Source of the DNA: Eonycteris spelaea | Taxonomy: Eukaryota > Chordata > Mammalia > Chiroptera > Pteropodidae | Direction of reading: 5' to 3' | Assembly (NCBI GenBank): GCA_003508835.1 | Contig: PUFA01000285.1 | Coordinates: 992,001 to 1,056,000, forward strand | Length of the DNA stretch: 64,000 nucleotides | Shown here: one piece after another, positions 22,034 to 33,797 of the stretch | Position numbering within the stretch: the stretch's first letter is position 1 | Layout: each line of letters begins with the position of its first letter | Made by a program: the position numbers and the translations under genes | The notes under the pieces: model-generated | Seen by the model: only the letters and a program-made list of their open reading frames with translations | Databases searched by the model: none | What the model was told of the DNA's origin: nothing

Positions 22034-23264
22034 CTGGAAGAGAGAGTGGGAGGCAAGAGACACAATTAGCCATCTTTGCTTTCTGAGGATGCTTTTAAAA
22101 GCTCATGCAGATGCAAATGGGGGGATTCTCTCTACCTTCATCTTTAAAGGCCAATGTGGTTCCCCAAGGGCAGACACAGGATAGGGAAAAAAATTTCCTT
22201 TCCGCTGTGCCTCATCCATCTCTCCTTTAACTTGGCTGCCTCCTGGTCAGACTGTCAGAGGGGCCTACACTTCTAGTCTGGAGGCTCAGTTGGGAGAACA
22301 GGATCCACCCACACACCACAACAAAAGATATCCCAACAACTACTTCTTATCAAACATCAAGGAGGAACCAACAGCCAACTAGCCATCCAGTCTTTCAGTA
22401 CATTTTTGAGGAGAAAAGGGCAGAGGACCTGTATAGAAACCAGGAGTGAACAGACTTTAGATATGGATGGGTATGTGCTACCAAATGAGGATTAAAGCAA
22501 CTTATGCCCAGAGCTAATGCCAAATGCACTTTGGCCTGAATGAGCTGGGTCAGCCCCAATTGTCCACTCATCTTTAACAATCTGGACAAAGTATAAATGG
22601 GAAAAACCAGCCTGTGTTTTGCAGAGCCTTCAAGGGCTTGGATGAGGGAGGCAGAGATGACTGCCCTTCTTCTGCTCAAGTAATTCCCAAGTGCTAAGTG
22701 GAGAAAGCATGGTGATGCCACCTGTTTCCTCTGGCACCCTCTTCCCTTACTTCACCCAGGGACCTGCAGGATGGGACTGTGAGGAGAAAGACAAGACCAC
22801 CCTAACTACTGCTGTTCTCAGTGGACTTCTAGGGTTAACTAGGCCACAAACACAAAGCGGCCACAATGGATAGGAAGCAGAGGCTTCCTTATACACAGAC
22901 CTCTTTACAGAGCACTTTGACTCTCACAACACCTGCCTGGGGCTAACAGAGCAGGTGCTATCCTTCTTTATAGATAAGACTCAAGAGAAGGGGGGGCGGC
23001 AGGCGGGGGGGGGGGGGTGGGTCGCGGCAAGGCAAAGGCTTGAGCCCAGGGATCCCAGTCCCACACCAGGCCATGCTCTGCCTAGGGCTGATGAACACAG
23101 AAGGTGAGGAGACCTGAGGCCTGGAGCTCACAACTGAACTGTACAGGCCCCCAAGTGAGCCCCCAGTGCAAGCTCTGGCTCTGGAGGGATAGAGGCCTGT
23201 TCTAGCATTATGAGGAGGGGCATCAGGACAGGTGGGCACTTGAGCCAATCTGGCCACCACTTAC
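22034..23264. other. Intron between exons 21874-22033 and 23265-23484
   Basis: About 1.2 kb. It holds a MIR-like remnant near 22900-22985 and a G-rich tract at 22991-23030. Nothing else was recognised. Confidence 0.6.
22991..23030. repeat. G-rich tract with G-quadruplex potential
   Basis: Runs of 7, 2-3 and about 13 G, interrupted by C, A and T. It lies on the + strand, so it is C-rich in the MPRIP pre-mRNA. Confidence 0.75.
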
Positions 23265-23484
23265 CATCTTTGTTCTCGAGCCCAGGTTCCCTCAGGGTGC
23301 TGGCAGTAGGAGGCTGGCTCTGGCTGGGGCTTTGAGCTGGACTCAGGCTGCTGCCATCTGGCTGGTCCTTGGCCCTCATTTCTTCCTGCCAGAGTGTAGA
23401 TTTGGTGGTGGGGACTTTCTCAGCACTGGGGATGCTGCTGCTGCTGCTGCTGGTAGTGACGGCCATTTTGGCTGGCCCTGGCTC
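23265..23484 (-). CDS. MPRIP: MPRIP coding exon, polyserine and Ser/Pro/Gln-rich linker
   Basis: This 220-bp exon encodes 73 residues (about 169-241) plus one base. It opens EPGPAKMAVTT and runs into six consecutive serines, all encoded by AGC, which appear as a CTG run on the + strand near 23430-23455. It continues through a conserved KSTLWQEEM block and a repeated Pro-Ser-Gln segment. The region is predicted to be disordered and links PH1 to the central part of the protein. The acceptor is ctctaccccag and the donor is G followed by gtaagt. The human protein, as I recall it, has a longer serine run here, so the length is likely to vary. Confidence 0.97.
23429..23452 (-). repeat. MPRIP: AGC repeat inside coding exon (polyserine)
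   Basis: Six tandem AGC codons on the coding strand (CTG on +) encode a serine run. Being a pure trinucleotide repeat it can change length without breaking the frame. Confidence 0.9.
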
Positions 23485-26400
23485 CTGGGGTAGAGAGTGG
23501 TGTCTGAGATGTAGGCACAAGAGGACATAGCCCAAGCTGGTGTACAGGTCTTGGGTGCCTGGCTGTTTGGCTACTGGAGACCAGCAAGATCATCTATGCA
23601 GTATCAGGGGCCCAGAATTCCCAGGAGATAAGACTCAGAACAGAGACATCTTGGTCAGAGTAGAAGCTCCTTCTGGATGGCACTGTGGCCTTCTCTCCTC
23701 TGTAGTTACAGCCAGCACCCCCAGAGTATCTGGTCCAATGGGCCTCAGGCCATGTTTGGCAAATGCATGGAGCAAAGACTTAGGGTTAATGCTTGAAGCC
23801 CCAACACCAAATACATGCAAGTTCTCCCTGCCCACAAAACCAGACAGTGTCCAGAGCAGTGAACTAGGTATTAAAGGCGAGACCAAAAGTGGTTGGCTCA
23901 GAGTTTGCCATTCCTAGACTTCTGGGTGTTTTGGACATGAGTACATGGTGAGGAAAGAACACATCATCAAGATGGGCCCAATGGGATGAATGTTACGCAT
24001 GTGTTCACTCAGCATCCATGTCAGGGCCAGCTGTTGGCCTCATCTACTCTCCCATTTTTGTCGTAGAATGCTAAAAGAGGATACCTGGGATACTATGTAA
24101 AGAGTCAACAGATACAAAACAAACACCACTCAAATCTGCACCCACCCTCCTGCCTGCCTGCCCGCCCCCCCCCCCGCCCCGCACAAGCTAGATGGGTGCT
24201 TGTAGCCAAGAAGGGAATAGTCTCAATTCCAACTCTCCATCAGGTCAGAACTGGGGCTGCTCTGTGGGAGAAACAGTCATGCAAGAAGTGCTTAGTCAGA
24301 CCTAGGGAGTCCAATTCCAGAGTAGGTAGCGAACCTTCACTCAAAACTACAAACTAGAGACCAGACAAGGGTGGGGTTGGGAAACCCAGCTGCTCTGCAG
24401 CACCAGCTTACACCCTGGGCACAAGTCAGTCTCCTATCCAGCTCAAGGTCCTAGGTGCCAGTTGCTGAGGGTGCTACATGGCTTTAGGCCTTTTCGAAAG
24501 TGAGGTATATCTCATCTGTTTTCCTTAAAACATGAGGGGTAATGTACAAATGCTCACCTTCCCATTCCCATCCCGGTGGCCTAGCTTTATTTTTAGAAAC
24601 CTACCTTAATCCATCTGTGACTTGGGCCCTTGCAAGAGTTATAGACGACACAGGTTATGTGTATGTGTGCACAATGCAGACCCAGTATAACCACCAGTGG
24701 ATTATTTATTACAGCCACTGGTGTCAGCTATATGCTGGGCTCTGGCTGGGCACCATACCATCTAGTCCTCATCAACCCACTTTGCAGGGAAGAGAGAGGA
24801 GGTGTCACACTCGCATAGCCAGAAAGGAAAGAAGTACGACTCCAAGTATTCTCCACCCCTAGGCACCCCTATGAGCAGGAGAAAGGCCCAGGATGGGTTG
24901 GGAGAAGGCTTTGTCTTAGATGGGCCTCCAAGATAAGCCCAGATACTAACGTGAGAGGATGTGCATTTGTCTGCGTCCAAAGGTTTCCTTAGCTTTCTAA
25001 GGATTCTAGGCCTCATGCAAAGGGTAAAACCAGTATGGTTCTTCCCACAGACTCAAGACACATATAACCTCCTACTGTGTCAGAGCCTTCAGCTGACCCA
25101 ACTCCAAGGGTGGAGAGTCCCAAGAACTTTGACCGCCTTGGATGAAGTGGACTTCTCAGAAGAAAACAATAATGGTTTCTGACAGTTTCCTGAGGGCTCC
25201 AACAGAACAACTGACCCAAGGAGATCCAGCACCAGGGCAACCTGTCCTTCCAGTCAGCTTAGTACCCTCACTCCATGTCCCAGCAGCAATGCTTCTTTAA
25301 AGCAGAAGCCACTCTAAGTCACCCTGCTATGCCCCCTCCCAACAACCCAGGGCCTTTTGCTCAAAGGCCAGAGGCCGTGCACAACTCTGGTGGGCTTAGG
25401 GAGGAGTTGGATTTCCCTTGCAGAGCTAGGTGGGGGTGACATAAAGACCACCCTTGGTGAATCGGTCCCCTCTGTGGAGGAGATTGGACCAGGGTAGGCA
25501 GAGGTTGACAAAAAGGACCAAAGAGGAAGGAACAGGTGATTGTGCCCATGAGGGGAGTGGTCCTGGCTGCCAGTGCCCTCAGCCCCACCCTGTGGGTGAA
25601 AAGCCCATGGCACATGCACACATCTCTGATGGTAGAGGGACCCTAGCACTGAGAAGAGGGTAGGGTGGCAGGGATGTCCAAGAGGCAGAAAAAATTTCAG
25701 GTCTCAGATTCAAGGAGTCATGACTCGGAGCTTGGGGAATACACACATTTCCCAGCACCAAGCAACTACAGATCCACCTCCTGGCCCTGGGCCTCCCAAT
25801 CTGTGCAGGGCTGGTTGAAATCACAGATCCCTACCCATGTTCCCCACTTCCAGAGGACTATCCCAGAGCATGAATAGTGGTCAAGGTCCACAGGGAGTTC
25901 TTTTTCTCTCCTTTGGTAGCTCCGCTTTCTCCTGCCTTTACATTGAGACAGCAGGAACAAAGCCATGCTAGCTTCTGGAAAAGAGGGCTAGATTGGTGAT
26001 GCTGGGAAGCCTGGTCTCAGGGTAAAGTTGCTTCTCTTCTCCAAAGCACATATATGGAGAATAAGCCTCTGCACAAGCCAGTTCAGGACCATGTGGCACC
26101 ACCTCTGCTCTCCACAGCTGCTGTTGTGAAGAGGGTGCTGACACCCATGCTGACCCAGACCCTGGCTGCCTGTGTAAGAGGAAGGAGTGGAAGCATTAGG
26201 TTTTCTATGTGCTAGTCCCTGTGTGGCTGGGACAGCTTCATTGCTCGGGGCTGTCAATACTATAATAGTCTGTGCTGTTTATCTAGCTGCTCAGAAAGTT
26301 TTCATAGTAGGGAAGAAAGATGAAAAAGGGGAGGAAGGCTAGCCCTGGTCAATGGGCCTCTGTAGCTTCCATGTGCTAATAAGCTGGTTCCCCTTCTGGA

Positions 26401-27057
26401 GGGGGTTTCATAGAAAGCCTTCCTTTTACTTCCCAGGCACAGAAACCAAGCAGTGACCCAATGGGAGGAAGCGTTCTGACCTGGAGTGGGGTGTAGCAGT
26501 AGGCACCAAAATAGAAAATGAGATGCCTAAGAAGCAGAAGTGGCCACTCACAACTCACGTGTGGCTGAGATGGGCCAGAGCACTGGACCAGCAGGGATGT
26601 CCTAACAGATGCCTGCTGTTTTACGTTCTCTGAAGAAAGGCAAGAGCAAAGACCATGAGTCTGGAGGGCTGGAGGAGCTGGCTTCCCAGCTGAAGAATTG
26701 GGCCCCACCTGAAGAACTGGGCCCCTGGGCCTATATACCTGGCTGGGGAAGACACATAGACCCTGGCCTCCCAGCTTTGGGATTTGGAGGAAGGGAAGTA
26801 AGAACTCCATCCTTTCTGCCTTGATCATACCCAGAGTGAATTACCGTTCCTTCTAGGTATCTCAGCACCAGGAAAAGTAGGAAAAATCTTTTCTCTTGGA
26901 GTAAATAGTGGCCAAGTAAGAAGCAATTTCCAGGAGCCCATGCCTCTAAGGCCCCAGGCTTCAGAGGCTCTGATCAAGGCAAGCTTGTCTCCTCCTCTTG
27001 CCTTGGTCTTTGCTGGGATCCCCTGTCCTGCCTGAGAAGGCTATTTGCTCTCCCTGA

Positions 27058-27080
27058 ATCCTTATCCTTATCCTTATCCT
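27058..27080. repeat. Short (CCTTAT)n tandem repeat
   Basis: Three to four copies of the hexamer ccttat, perfect over about 22 bases. Confidence 0.8.
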
Positions 27081-28414
27081 CCCTCAGGGCCTGGCTTAGG
27101 CTTCTCTCTGATGCCCTCAGCAAACCACCGTGTTCTGTATTCTCCATGTCCCCATCTATCACCTGTCTTAGACACCTTTTTTGAAGGGGCATTCTTGGCT
27201 TTCCTACCTAAGTCCTCAGAGGACAGAACAGTGCAGCAGAATAATGCTTCCAGTTCCTCATTGATTTGAAACTCTCCTGGGCCACTGAGGAAGAGGCCAG
27301 GTATGGGGTCTTGGGTTCTTGTCTCTACAGGGGACCCTAGAACACCTTCAGCATCAGGCTGTGGAGGGGAAGCCTGCCCAGAGAGCCTTCAACTCTCCTC
27401 TGGAGATGCCCCACATTACCACACGAGACTGACTCACAGGAGCATGGTCCCTGGTGAAAGTTTACAACTTCCAGAAACCAGTGGCCTCAAATGTGACGCT
27501 CTGGAAAGCAAGAGGAGGAAGGAAAAAACCTGTTCAGGTTGGCTTCTGCCAGTGCTTGGGAAGGGCTAAGTGGAGGTAGCCAGGATCCCAGGAGACCAAG
27601 GCTCTAAGAGACTATCAGAAAAGTGGGTGATCTCCCCATTCTGCAACCATGTGGCTCCTGCTACCAAATGAAAAGGTGAAGCTTGGAAGTATTTAGGAGG
27701 AAGAGACATTATAGGGGAGGGGACAGCCAGGAAGCAGGGACATAACCAAATTCCCTGGGCTGGGCTGAGTATGTCTTCTGTATATGTAATTGCCTTATTT
27801 GGAGGCAGGAGCTCTGCTCCAGTATTGTTTCCAAGGTATAACTTGGAAATGCCTCAGAATCCTAAATACTGTTATTCTGCCTGTGATATTTTCTCTCCGA
27901 TTAAGCAACTTGGGGGATTTGAATGTGCATCTGCTATCTCCTGACAGGAAGCTCCACTTTTAGTCTCCAGGAAGGACTCTGATTGTCTTTTGCCAATTTC
28001 TTGCCAGGGACACTACCTTCCAGGGGATGCTAGCCTGAGACTTTTGGGGAGGGTGGATAGAGGGCAAGCCCAGAGCTGTACTACAACGGCAGGAGGCCAG
28101 TCAGGGTATACATGCTCAGGGGAGCCAAAGGGGAATGGGGGTATGTGGAGGAGAAAGTGACCCAGGCCAGCACACATCTGGGACCCAGGCCTGCCCAGGA
28201 TGACTTCTGCCACTTGGTGAAACAGAGAACATCTAGTGAGGACTGCTGAGCCTCAGGGGTAACCAAGTTCTGCCATAGGCTGGCTCTCTTTCAGGCTCTG
28301 GGCCTTGCAAGATGCCTAAGGGACCCAATCTCCATCCTTCCCACTCTCAGGGTCTATATGACGTGACTAGACAAGGCAAGAATACCTGCTAACAATTAAG
28401 TCTGGAGCAGAGGG

Positions 28415-28560
28415 AGGAAAAATAGCATTTACTGAGCACCTACACTGGGCTCAGTACTTCCTTTCATGCTTACAATAATTATCTAACTAGATTTCAACAG
28501 GTCCACTTTGCAAATAAGTTTACTGAAGCTCAGAAAAATTAACTAGCTGCACCAGGGCCC
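28415..28560 (+). repeat. Ancient L2/MIR-type remnant
   Basis: Contains the typical 'catttactgagcacctac ... aattatctaac ... ctgaagctcag' succession seen in old mammalian L2/MIR repeats. Boundaries are approximate. Confidence 0.5.
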
Positions 28561-29331
28561 CAGGAATGTGAGGAGCATAGCGAGGAGTTGTAGAACCTCT
28601 TCGGGTGCCTTGAGCACAATGGTAGGGGAGGGAAAGAAGAAGAAAGTGGCCTTTGGAGAAGGACTGGAACTGGAGAGATGACCCCAGCCTCTTCCCATTC
28701 TGGTCACATGGAAGTCATGACAGGGGCACAAAATTCAAGGCCAGTGACAGTTTTTTCCATTTATGGTCAAAGCCCAGAGTAGGAGTAGGGTCCCTTGAGA
28801 GCCCCTCACTCTAGGACCTCCCTGCCCAGCCCCCTTTCTCAGCTTTCTGTCTGCAGGGTCAATCTGTGTGGAAAATGGAGCTGAGCTGAGGCACATGAGG
28901 AATGTGTGTGCAGCAAGAAGCTCTTCCCAGTATGCCCTCTGCTCCCCAGCAGCAGGCAGGACAGCCAGGAGAAAGGATACATGCTGTGCTATTGCTGCTC
29001 AGCACCTGTCTGCTGGCAGGAAACCACCTGAGAAAGCCTCAGAACACACAAACAGGCCACTGAAGAGCACATGAGCAGGCCACCCTGTACCTGTAATGGG
29101 TCTTGCCCTGTGGTTCAGAGAGTAGTGTGTAGATTGCAACTTATGAACCATCGGAAGGAAGGAGGGGGAACATGCAGGGCTGATGACCGTCTGAGCCCTG
29201 AACTGATATCTTACCCCATTCTCAGTTTTAGGCTGGGTCCTGAAGCCCTCTAACTTCCCAGGGCACTCTCAATTCTCTCACTTCTCCCCAGCTCCACCGA
29301 GGGGTGACCACTTGGCAAACCCATCACCTAC

Positions 29332-29416
29332 CTGTGGCGTGGGAGGCTCTACTTTCCGCTTCTTTTTCTGGTTCTGCTTATTAGTCCTGGGGTAGACCAT
29401 GAGCATCTCTAGCCAA
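29332..29416 (-). CDS. MPRIP: MPRIP coding exon, end of PH1 and basic linker
   Basis: This 85-bp exon completes a split Gly codon with T and then encodes 28 residues, about 141-168, beginning WLEMLMVYPRT and ending EPPTPQ. The invariant tryptophan of the PH-domain C-terminal helix is its first full codon. It is followed by a lysine/arginine cluster (QKKKRK) that resembles a nuclear-localisation or acidic-surface-binding patch. The acceptor is cttcccag and the donor is CAG followed by gtaggt. It ends in phase 0. Confidence 0.97.
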
Positions 29417-32376
29417 CTGGGAAGAGAAGAGACAGCAGGTCAGACCCCCTGCTCTCAAGGATTAGGACACCACCTTGTTGAGTAGTATAAGCACCAAAGC
29501 TTATGCTTCCTGGCTGGAGGCACTCAACCAGCAGCCTAGCACCAGTCTATATTAGAGCCTGTCACTGACAGGGCAGGAAGTACCAGCAATGCAGTCCAGG
29601 ACAAGCACAGACTGCTGGGACCAGGCTTGGATGCTGACCCTGCAATAACCACAGTGCAAGTGGGGAGGGCCCTGCAGCTTAGGGATAATAACATGGGCTC
29701 CACCCTGACCACTGGATTTGGAGTGAAAGGCACATCACTGTTGCTATCACTGTCCCTACTGTCAGCTCTAAAACGGCCTTCCAGTGTGGATCTCACAAGC
29801 ACACAGATGGGCTGCAACTGGGGGCTATTCAGTGCACTCAAGGCAGGAAACCAGAAATCATGCTACCAAAGTCCCCCCAGCAGGTCACTTTCGTGGCTGA
29901 GTGATCTCCCAGACCCGTTCACTCACCAATGGGCCCCACCTACACAGTGAGGGCACTGGGTACCTTGGCTCTGGGGAAGTCTGGCAGAGCTGCCCAGGGA
30001 CATTGCCCAAGAATCTACACCAGTCTGGATGCTAAAAAGTCCACTTTAGGACCAGCATCAGGAAAGGCAGCAGGGGAGCATAAGGAAGAACGGAGGACTA
30101 AGATCCAGATCTGGATCTTTACCCTCTAACCACAACCTTGCATGAGTCCCAGCCCCTCTAGACTTCAGTCTTATCATCTCTGAAACCAGAGGCTAGATTA
30201 GGCCAGGACATGACACAGCTTGCCTCACTGGAACTTTGAAACATCTGAGAGGGTTGTAGGAAGGGGAATAGGAGGAGCAGAGGTTAGGAGTGAGCCTGGT
30301 GGTGAAGGGCAGCCCCAGTGCTCTCTCCAGAGGGGAAGGTACCACATGAAACACCAGCCTACTTCTTTCCAGAACACTGGGGTCTGTGTTGGGCCTGCTG
30401 CCAGCTTGTGCCAAGGGCTGGATGGCAGTGGCTAAGCTGTAATGAAAGGCAGAGTCAACACTGGCAGCACCCTGGCTAGAGGCTGCAGTGACCACCAGCA
30501 TCCCAAAATTGGAACAGGGAGAAGTAATGGTATCTTCAGCACTCAAAGGGGATTCTTTAATATGGGGTGGGGCGAGAGTGGGAGGCTGGTCATAGTCAAT
30601 GGCCTTCTGGGACAGCTTCAAGAGGGTGTGCTGGTTGTATAGTTTTGACAGCTGGTGGCCAGGGAAGTAGGCTTGGGTATGGGGAATTACAGCACTTGAG
30701 CAGAGGGGCTACCCTCAGTCCAGCCCAGAGCATGTAATATTCGACTTGCTGAGTGAATCAACGGTCACCTGTGCCACACAGACCTGAGGCACAGGTCCTA
30801 CAGGTTACTTCTCTGTGAGCCCCAAAGCCAAAAAGGAGGCCACAACTGTATCTTTAAAGCCAGCAGATGAGCAGACTCTACAAAGGCCTCACTCCTGTAA
30901 TCTGAGTAGTTCGCACACTTGTGGGATTGAAACACGTGCTTTCTACCCTGCCATAGGACCTGAAATTTCTTTTGGGCACTCTAAGGAACCACGCCCAAAG
31001 AAGGCCCTTCTTAAAGCTATACCTAGAAGAGGGGAATAGACTGCTCAGCAAAGTCACCTAGAGTACAGGGAACGTGCCAGGGAGGTGCAGACCCTTTGGG
31101 GTGCCCTGAGCCCCTGCACACTGGCCCAGTTGGTTATCAATTGACAACACTATGGAGCTACGCAATTCTGCGAGCCTTGTAGGACAGGGCCCTGGGGGAA
31201 GAGGAGAGATCTGCACTGCAGTTGCACTGTTGACTAAATGGAGCTTCTGAAGCTCCTGCCAATTTAAACAAGGCTGGAGACTCAAGGGCAGAGCATGGAA
31301 CAAGGGCAGCCAGGGTTCCTAGATACCTCAGTTCCTACCCGTTTCAGTGGTGCTCTGGTTGGAGGCTGAGAGATGCCTAGCTCAGGAACAAGTGACAGAA
31401 TATGTCCTTTACACTTAGATTTCTCATGCAAGCCCAGTAGAAGTATCTAACATTATCTAGATGTGTTACAAATGTTAAAATACCCTCATGGAAGAGAGGT
31501 GAGGTGTGAATGTGGGCATGGGATTGGTAGTGAATGTGGGTGCCAGGGATATGGTCGAACAGGCTCCCCAACTTTCAAGGCAGAGCCAAGATAAGAGACT
31601 TGGAGAAAGCCCTGACCAAGCCCAGCTGGAGGGCACAGAAGAGGCCTCCTCACCTTGCCAACTCCTACCTCCTCTAAAATAGCTGCGTGAACCTGTGCCC
31701 CAAACATCCTGGAGGTCCTCTCCCAGCAGAAGGGAACTGGGAAAGAACTGCTAACTCTTTATATGCAATCCTGGGAAAGTCATTCAGGTGTCCATTTCAG
31801 AGAAGAGCCAGGAGGGAAGACTGAATGGGCCGTTCAGCTTTAAGTCAGCAAAGATAAAGTGTCTGTACTTCTTGGGGACCCGAGCGCTGAGACCAATCAC
31901 AGGGCCCCTGAGCCCTCAGAAGAGGTTCCCCAGCAAAGAAGCCATGACAAGCAGTGAGAACGAAGAGGCCAGGGAGGAAGCCTAGGGAAGGGGATCTGTC
32001 TGAGGAGAGAGGCAGAGGGAAAGTAGAGTAAGAAGTCAGTCCTTAGGCATACTGTGTCATCTGACTCCCTAAAAGAGATCTGAGTGTCCAAGCAAGTGGG
32101 AAAAATGATGAAGCTGCTGGTCACAAGGGGAACTGCAGGATCTCTGAGGGACTGCAGAGACCTGGGAACAGGCTGCCTTTGAGAGAGCCCTGCCTGTTGG
32201 ACAGGAAGGAGAAAGGTCCAGACCCAGGACAGAAATAACAGTCAGGTGACTTATTCTGGCTCTGGGTATGCCACTGAGCCTAACAAGCCTCCCACTCTCA
32301 GTATTGCCCAGTCTACATGTGGGACCCTGAGAGCATATGCACCTGGTGTCTAGGCCCCCTCATGACTGTGCAATAT

Positions 32377-33797
32377 TGTGATTTATAAGAAATAGAGATT
32401 TAGTCATTACGATGACCAAAATATATTTCTTATATTTGGGAAATACCTGGCTTACAGATCCCAAAACCCTTGGAATTTCCTAAGTGTTAAGAGCTAAAAA
32501 AAGGTCTTTCCTTTTGTTAATGAGGTAGTTTTTGGAAGCATTTAAGGATGGGGGCTGGTTGTTAGAACCAAACAAGTGGTTAGAGGGTTGGAAGTTTCAG
32601 TCCCACCCACTGACCTCCAGGGAAAGGAGATAGCCTCAAGGTTGAATCAATAACTAGAATAGGCCCATGTAATGAAGCCTTTATAAAAACCCAAAAGGAC
32701 AGGGTTCAGAGAGCTTCTAGGTTGGGAAACCAGAATGTTTCCATATGTCACCATGCTGGGGCCCAAGCTCTAAGAGGACAGAAGCTCCTTTGGGACCTCA
32801 TCCTATGCATCTCTATATCTGGCTGTTGATTTTGTGGGCCAAAAAAAAAAAAGCTACATACTAACCTGACAAGCTCAGGGGAGGCCAGCACGGGGGGGGG
32901 GGCGGGGGGGGGAAGCCCTACAAACTCAGAGACGGAAAGTAACCACATAGGATGATCTGAACAGAAAAATTTCTAACCAAAGAAGGTCATGGCGGGTAGT
33001 CACATCCTGGGCCTGTAGCTTTCTTGATGAAGGTCAACCTTTACATGAAGTGAGCCTGTCAATTGTCTTTTTGCATCTAAGATAAGAAACCCTTGGAATG
33101 TCAGAGAAACCATTTTTCTCCAGACCCCTCAGGGCATAACCCACTGTACCAGAGCAGGAGACCACTGAACCTCTCATGGTTGTCTTGTGCTCTGCATACC
33201 ATCTCTGTGCGCTGTAAATGTTAACTATTAACTTTCCTTTACCCACCAATGTAAAAGATGTGTCTCTCCATTTTACTTTTTATCCAATCCCAAATATTTC
33301 CCTGCTTGCTTTCTCCTGCCACTTTATCTACCACCAGTGAACCCTCCTTATGTCTCCCCTTTTGATTCTAATGTATAAAATAGGCTACAAAACTGCCATT
33401 CTCTGGAGCATTTTCTTAATCCACTGAGATTTTGCTTCCCAACTGTCGTCAGTTTGGCTCAATAAACTCATTAAAATTCTCTACAGCTTTGTATGTTTCT
33501 TACGTCAACAGTTTGTATCCTTTAATAACCTTTGTCAGTAATCTATTGCGTAAACTGGTTTTCCTGAAATCTGTAAGCCATTCTAGCAAATTAACTTAAC
33601 GCAAGGTGGGAACTTCTAATCTATAGCCGGTTGGTCAGAGTGTGGTGGGGTGGAGGGAGTGGTTTCGTGGGACTGAGCCCTTAACCAGCAGGATCTGATG
33701 CTATCCCTTTGTCAAGTTTCAGAACTGAGGCAAATTCTTGAACACCCTGTTGGTGTCTGGGAATTATTTGTTGGTGTGGGGACCACTCCCCACCCCA
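32377..33797 (+). mobile_element. Solo ERV-type LTR split by a second LTR
   Basis: The left half starts tgtgatttataagaaatag and contains the cctttataaaaacccaaaagg promoter-like block. The right half resumes after 33510 with tgtatcctttaataacc and continues through ctatagccggttggtcag to about 33797. The two halves are contiguous in a known style of ancient mammalian LTR once the inner insert is removed. No retroviral genes flank it. The right end is approximate and the family is not assigned. Confidence 0.72.
32833..33510 (+). mobile_element. Younger LTR inserted in the older LTR
   Basis: A 678-bp unit running from TG (tgtgggccaaaa) to CA (acgtcaaca), the canonical LTR ends, with flanks attt and gttt as a possible 4-bp target duplication with one change. 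It has a TATA-like tgtataaaata near 33372 and a caataaactc polyadenylation signal near 33461. It carries a G-rich run at about 32892-32912. No internal retroviral sequence is present. Confidence 0.75.

Larger units (their letters stand above)
23485..29331. other. Intron between exons 23265-23484 and 29332-29416
   Basis: About 5.8 kb. It contains a C-rich tract near 24158-24182, MIR/L2-like remnants near 24697-24860 and 28415-28560, and a short CCTTAT repeat at about 27058-27080. No exon or RNA gene was recognised. Confidence 0.6.

Noticed and set aside
21480..22184. 234-residue + strand open frame
   Set aside because: It lies opposite the MPRIP exon and its in-frame extension. The minus-strand reading has the conserved MPRIP blocks and matching splice phase.
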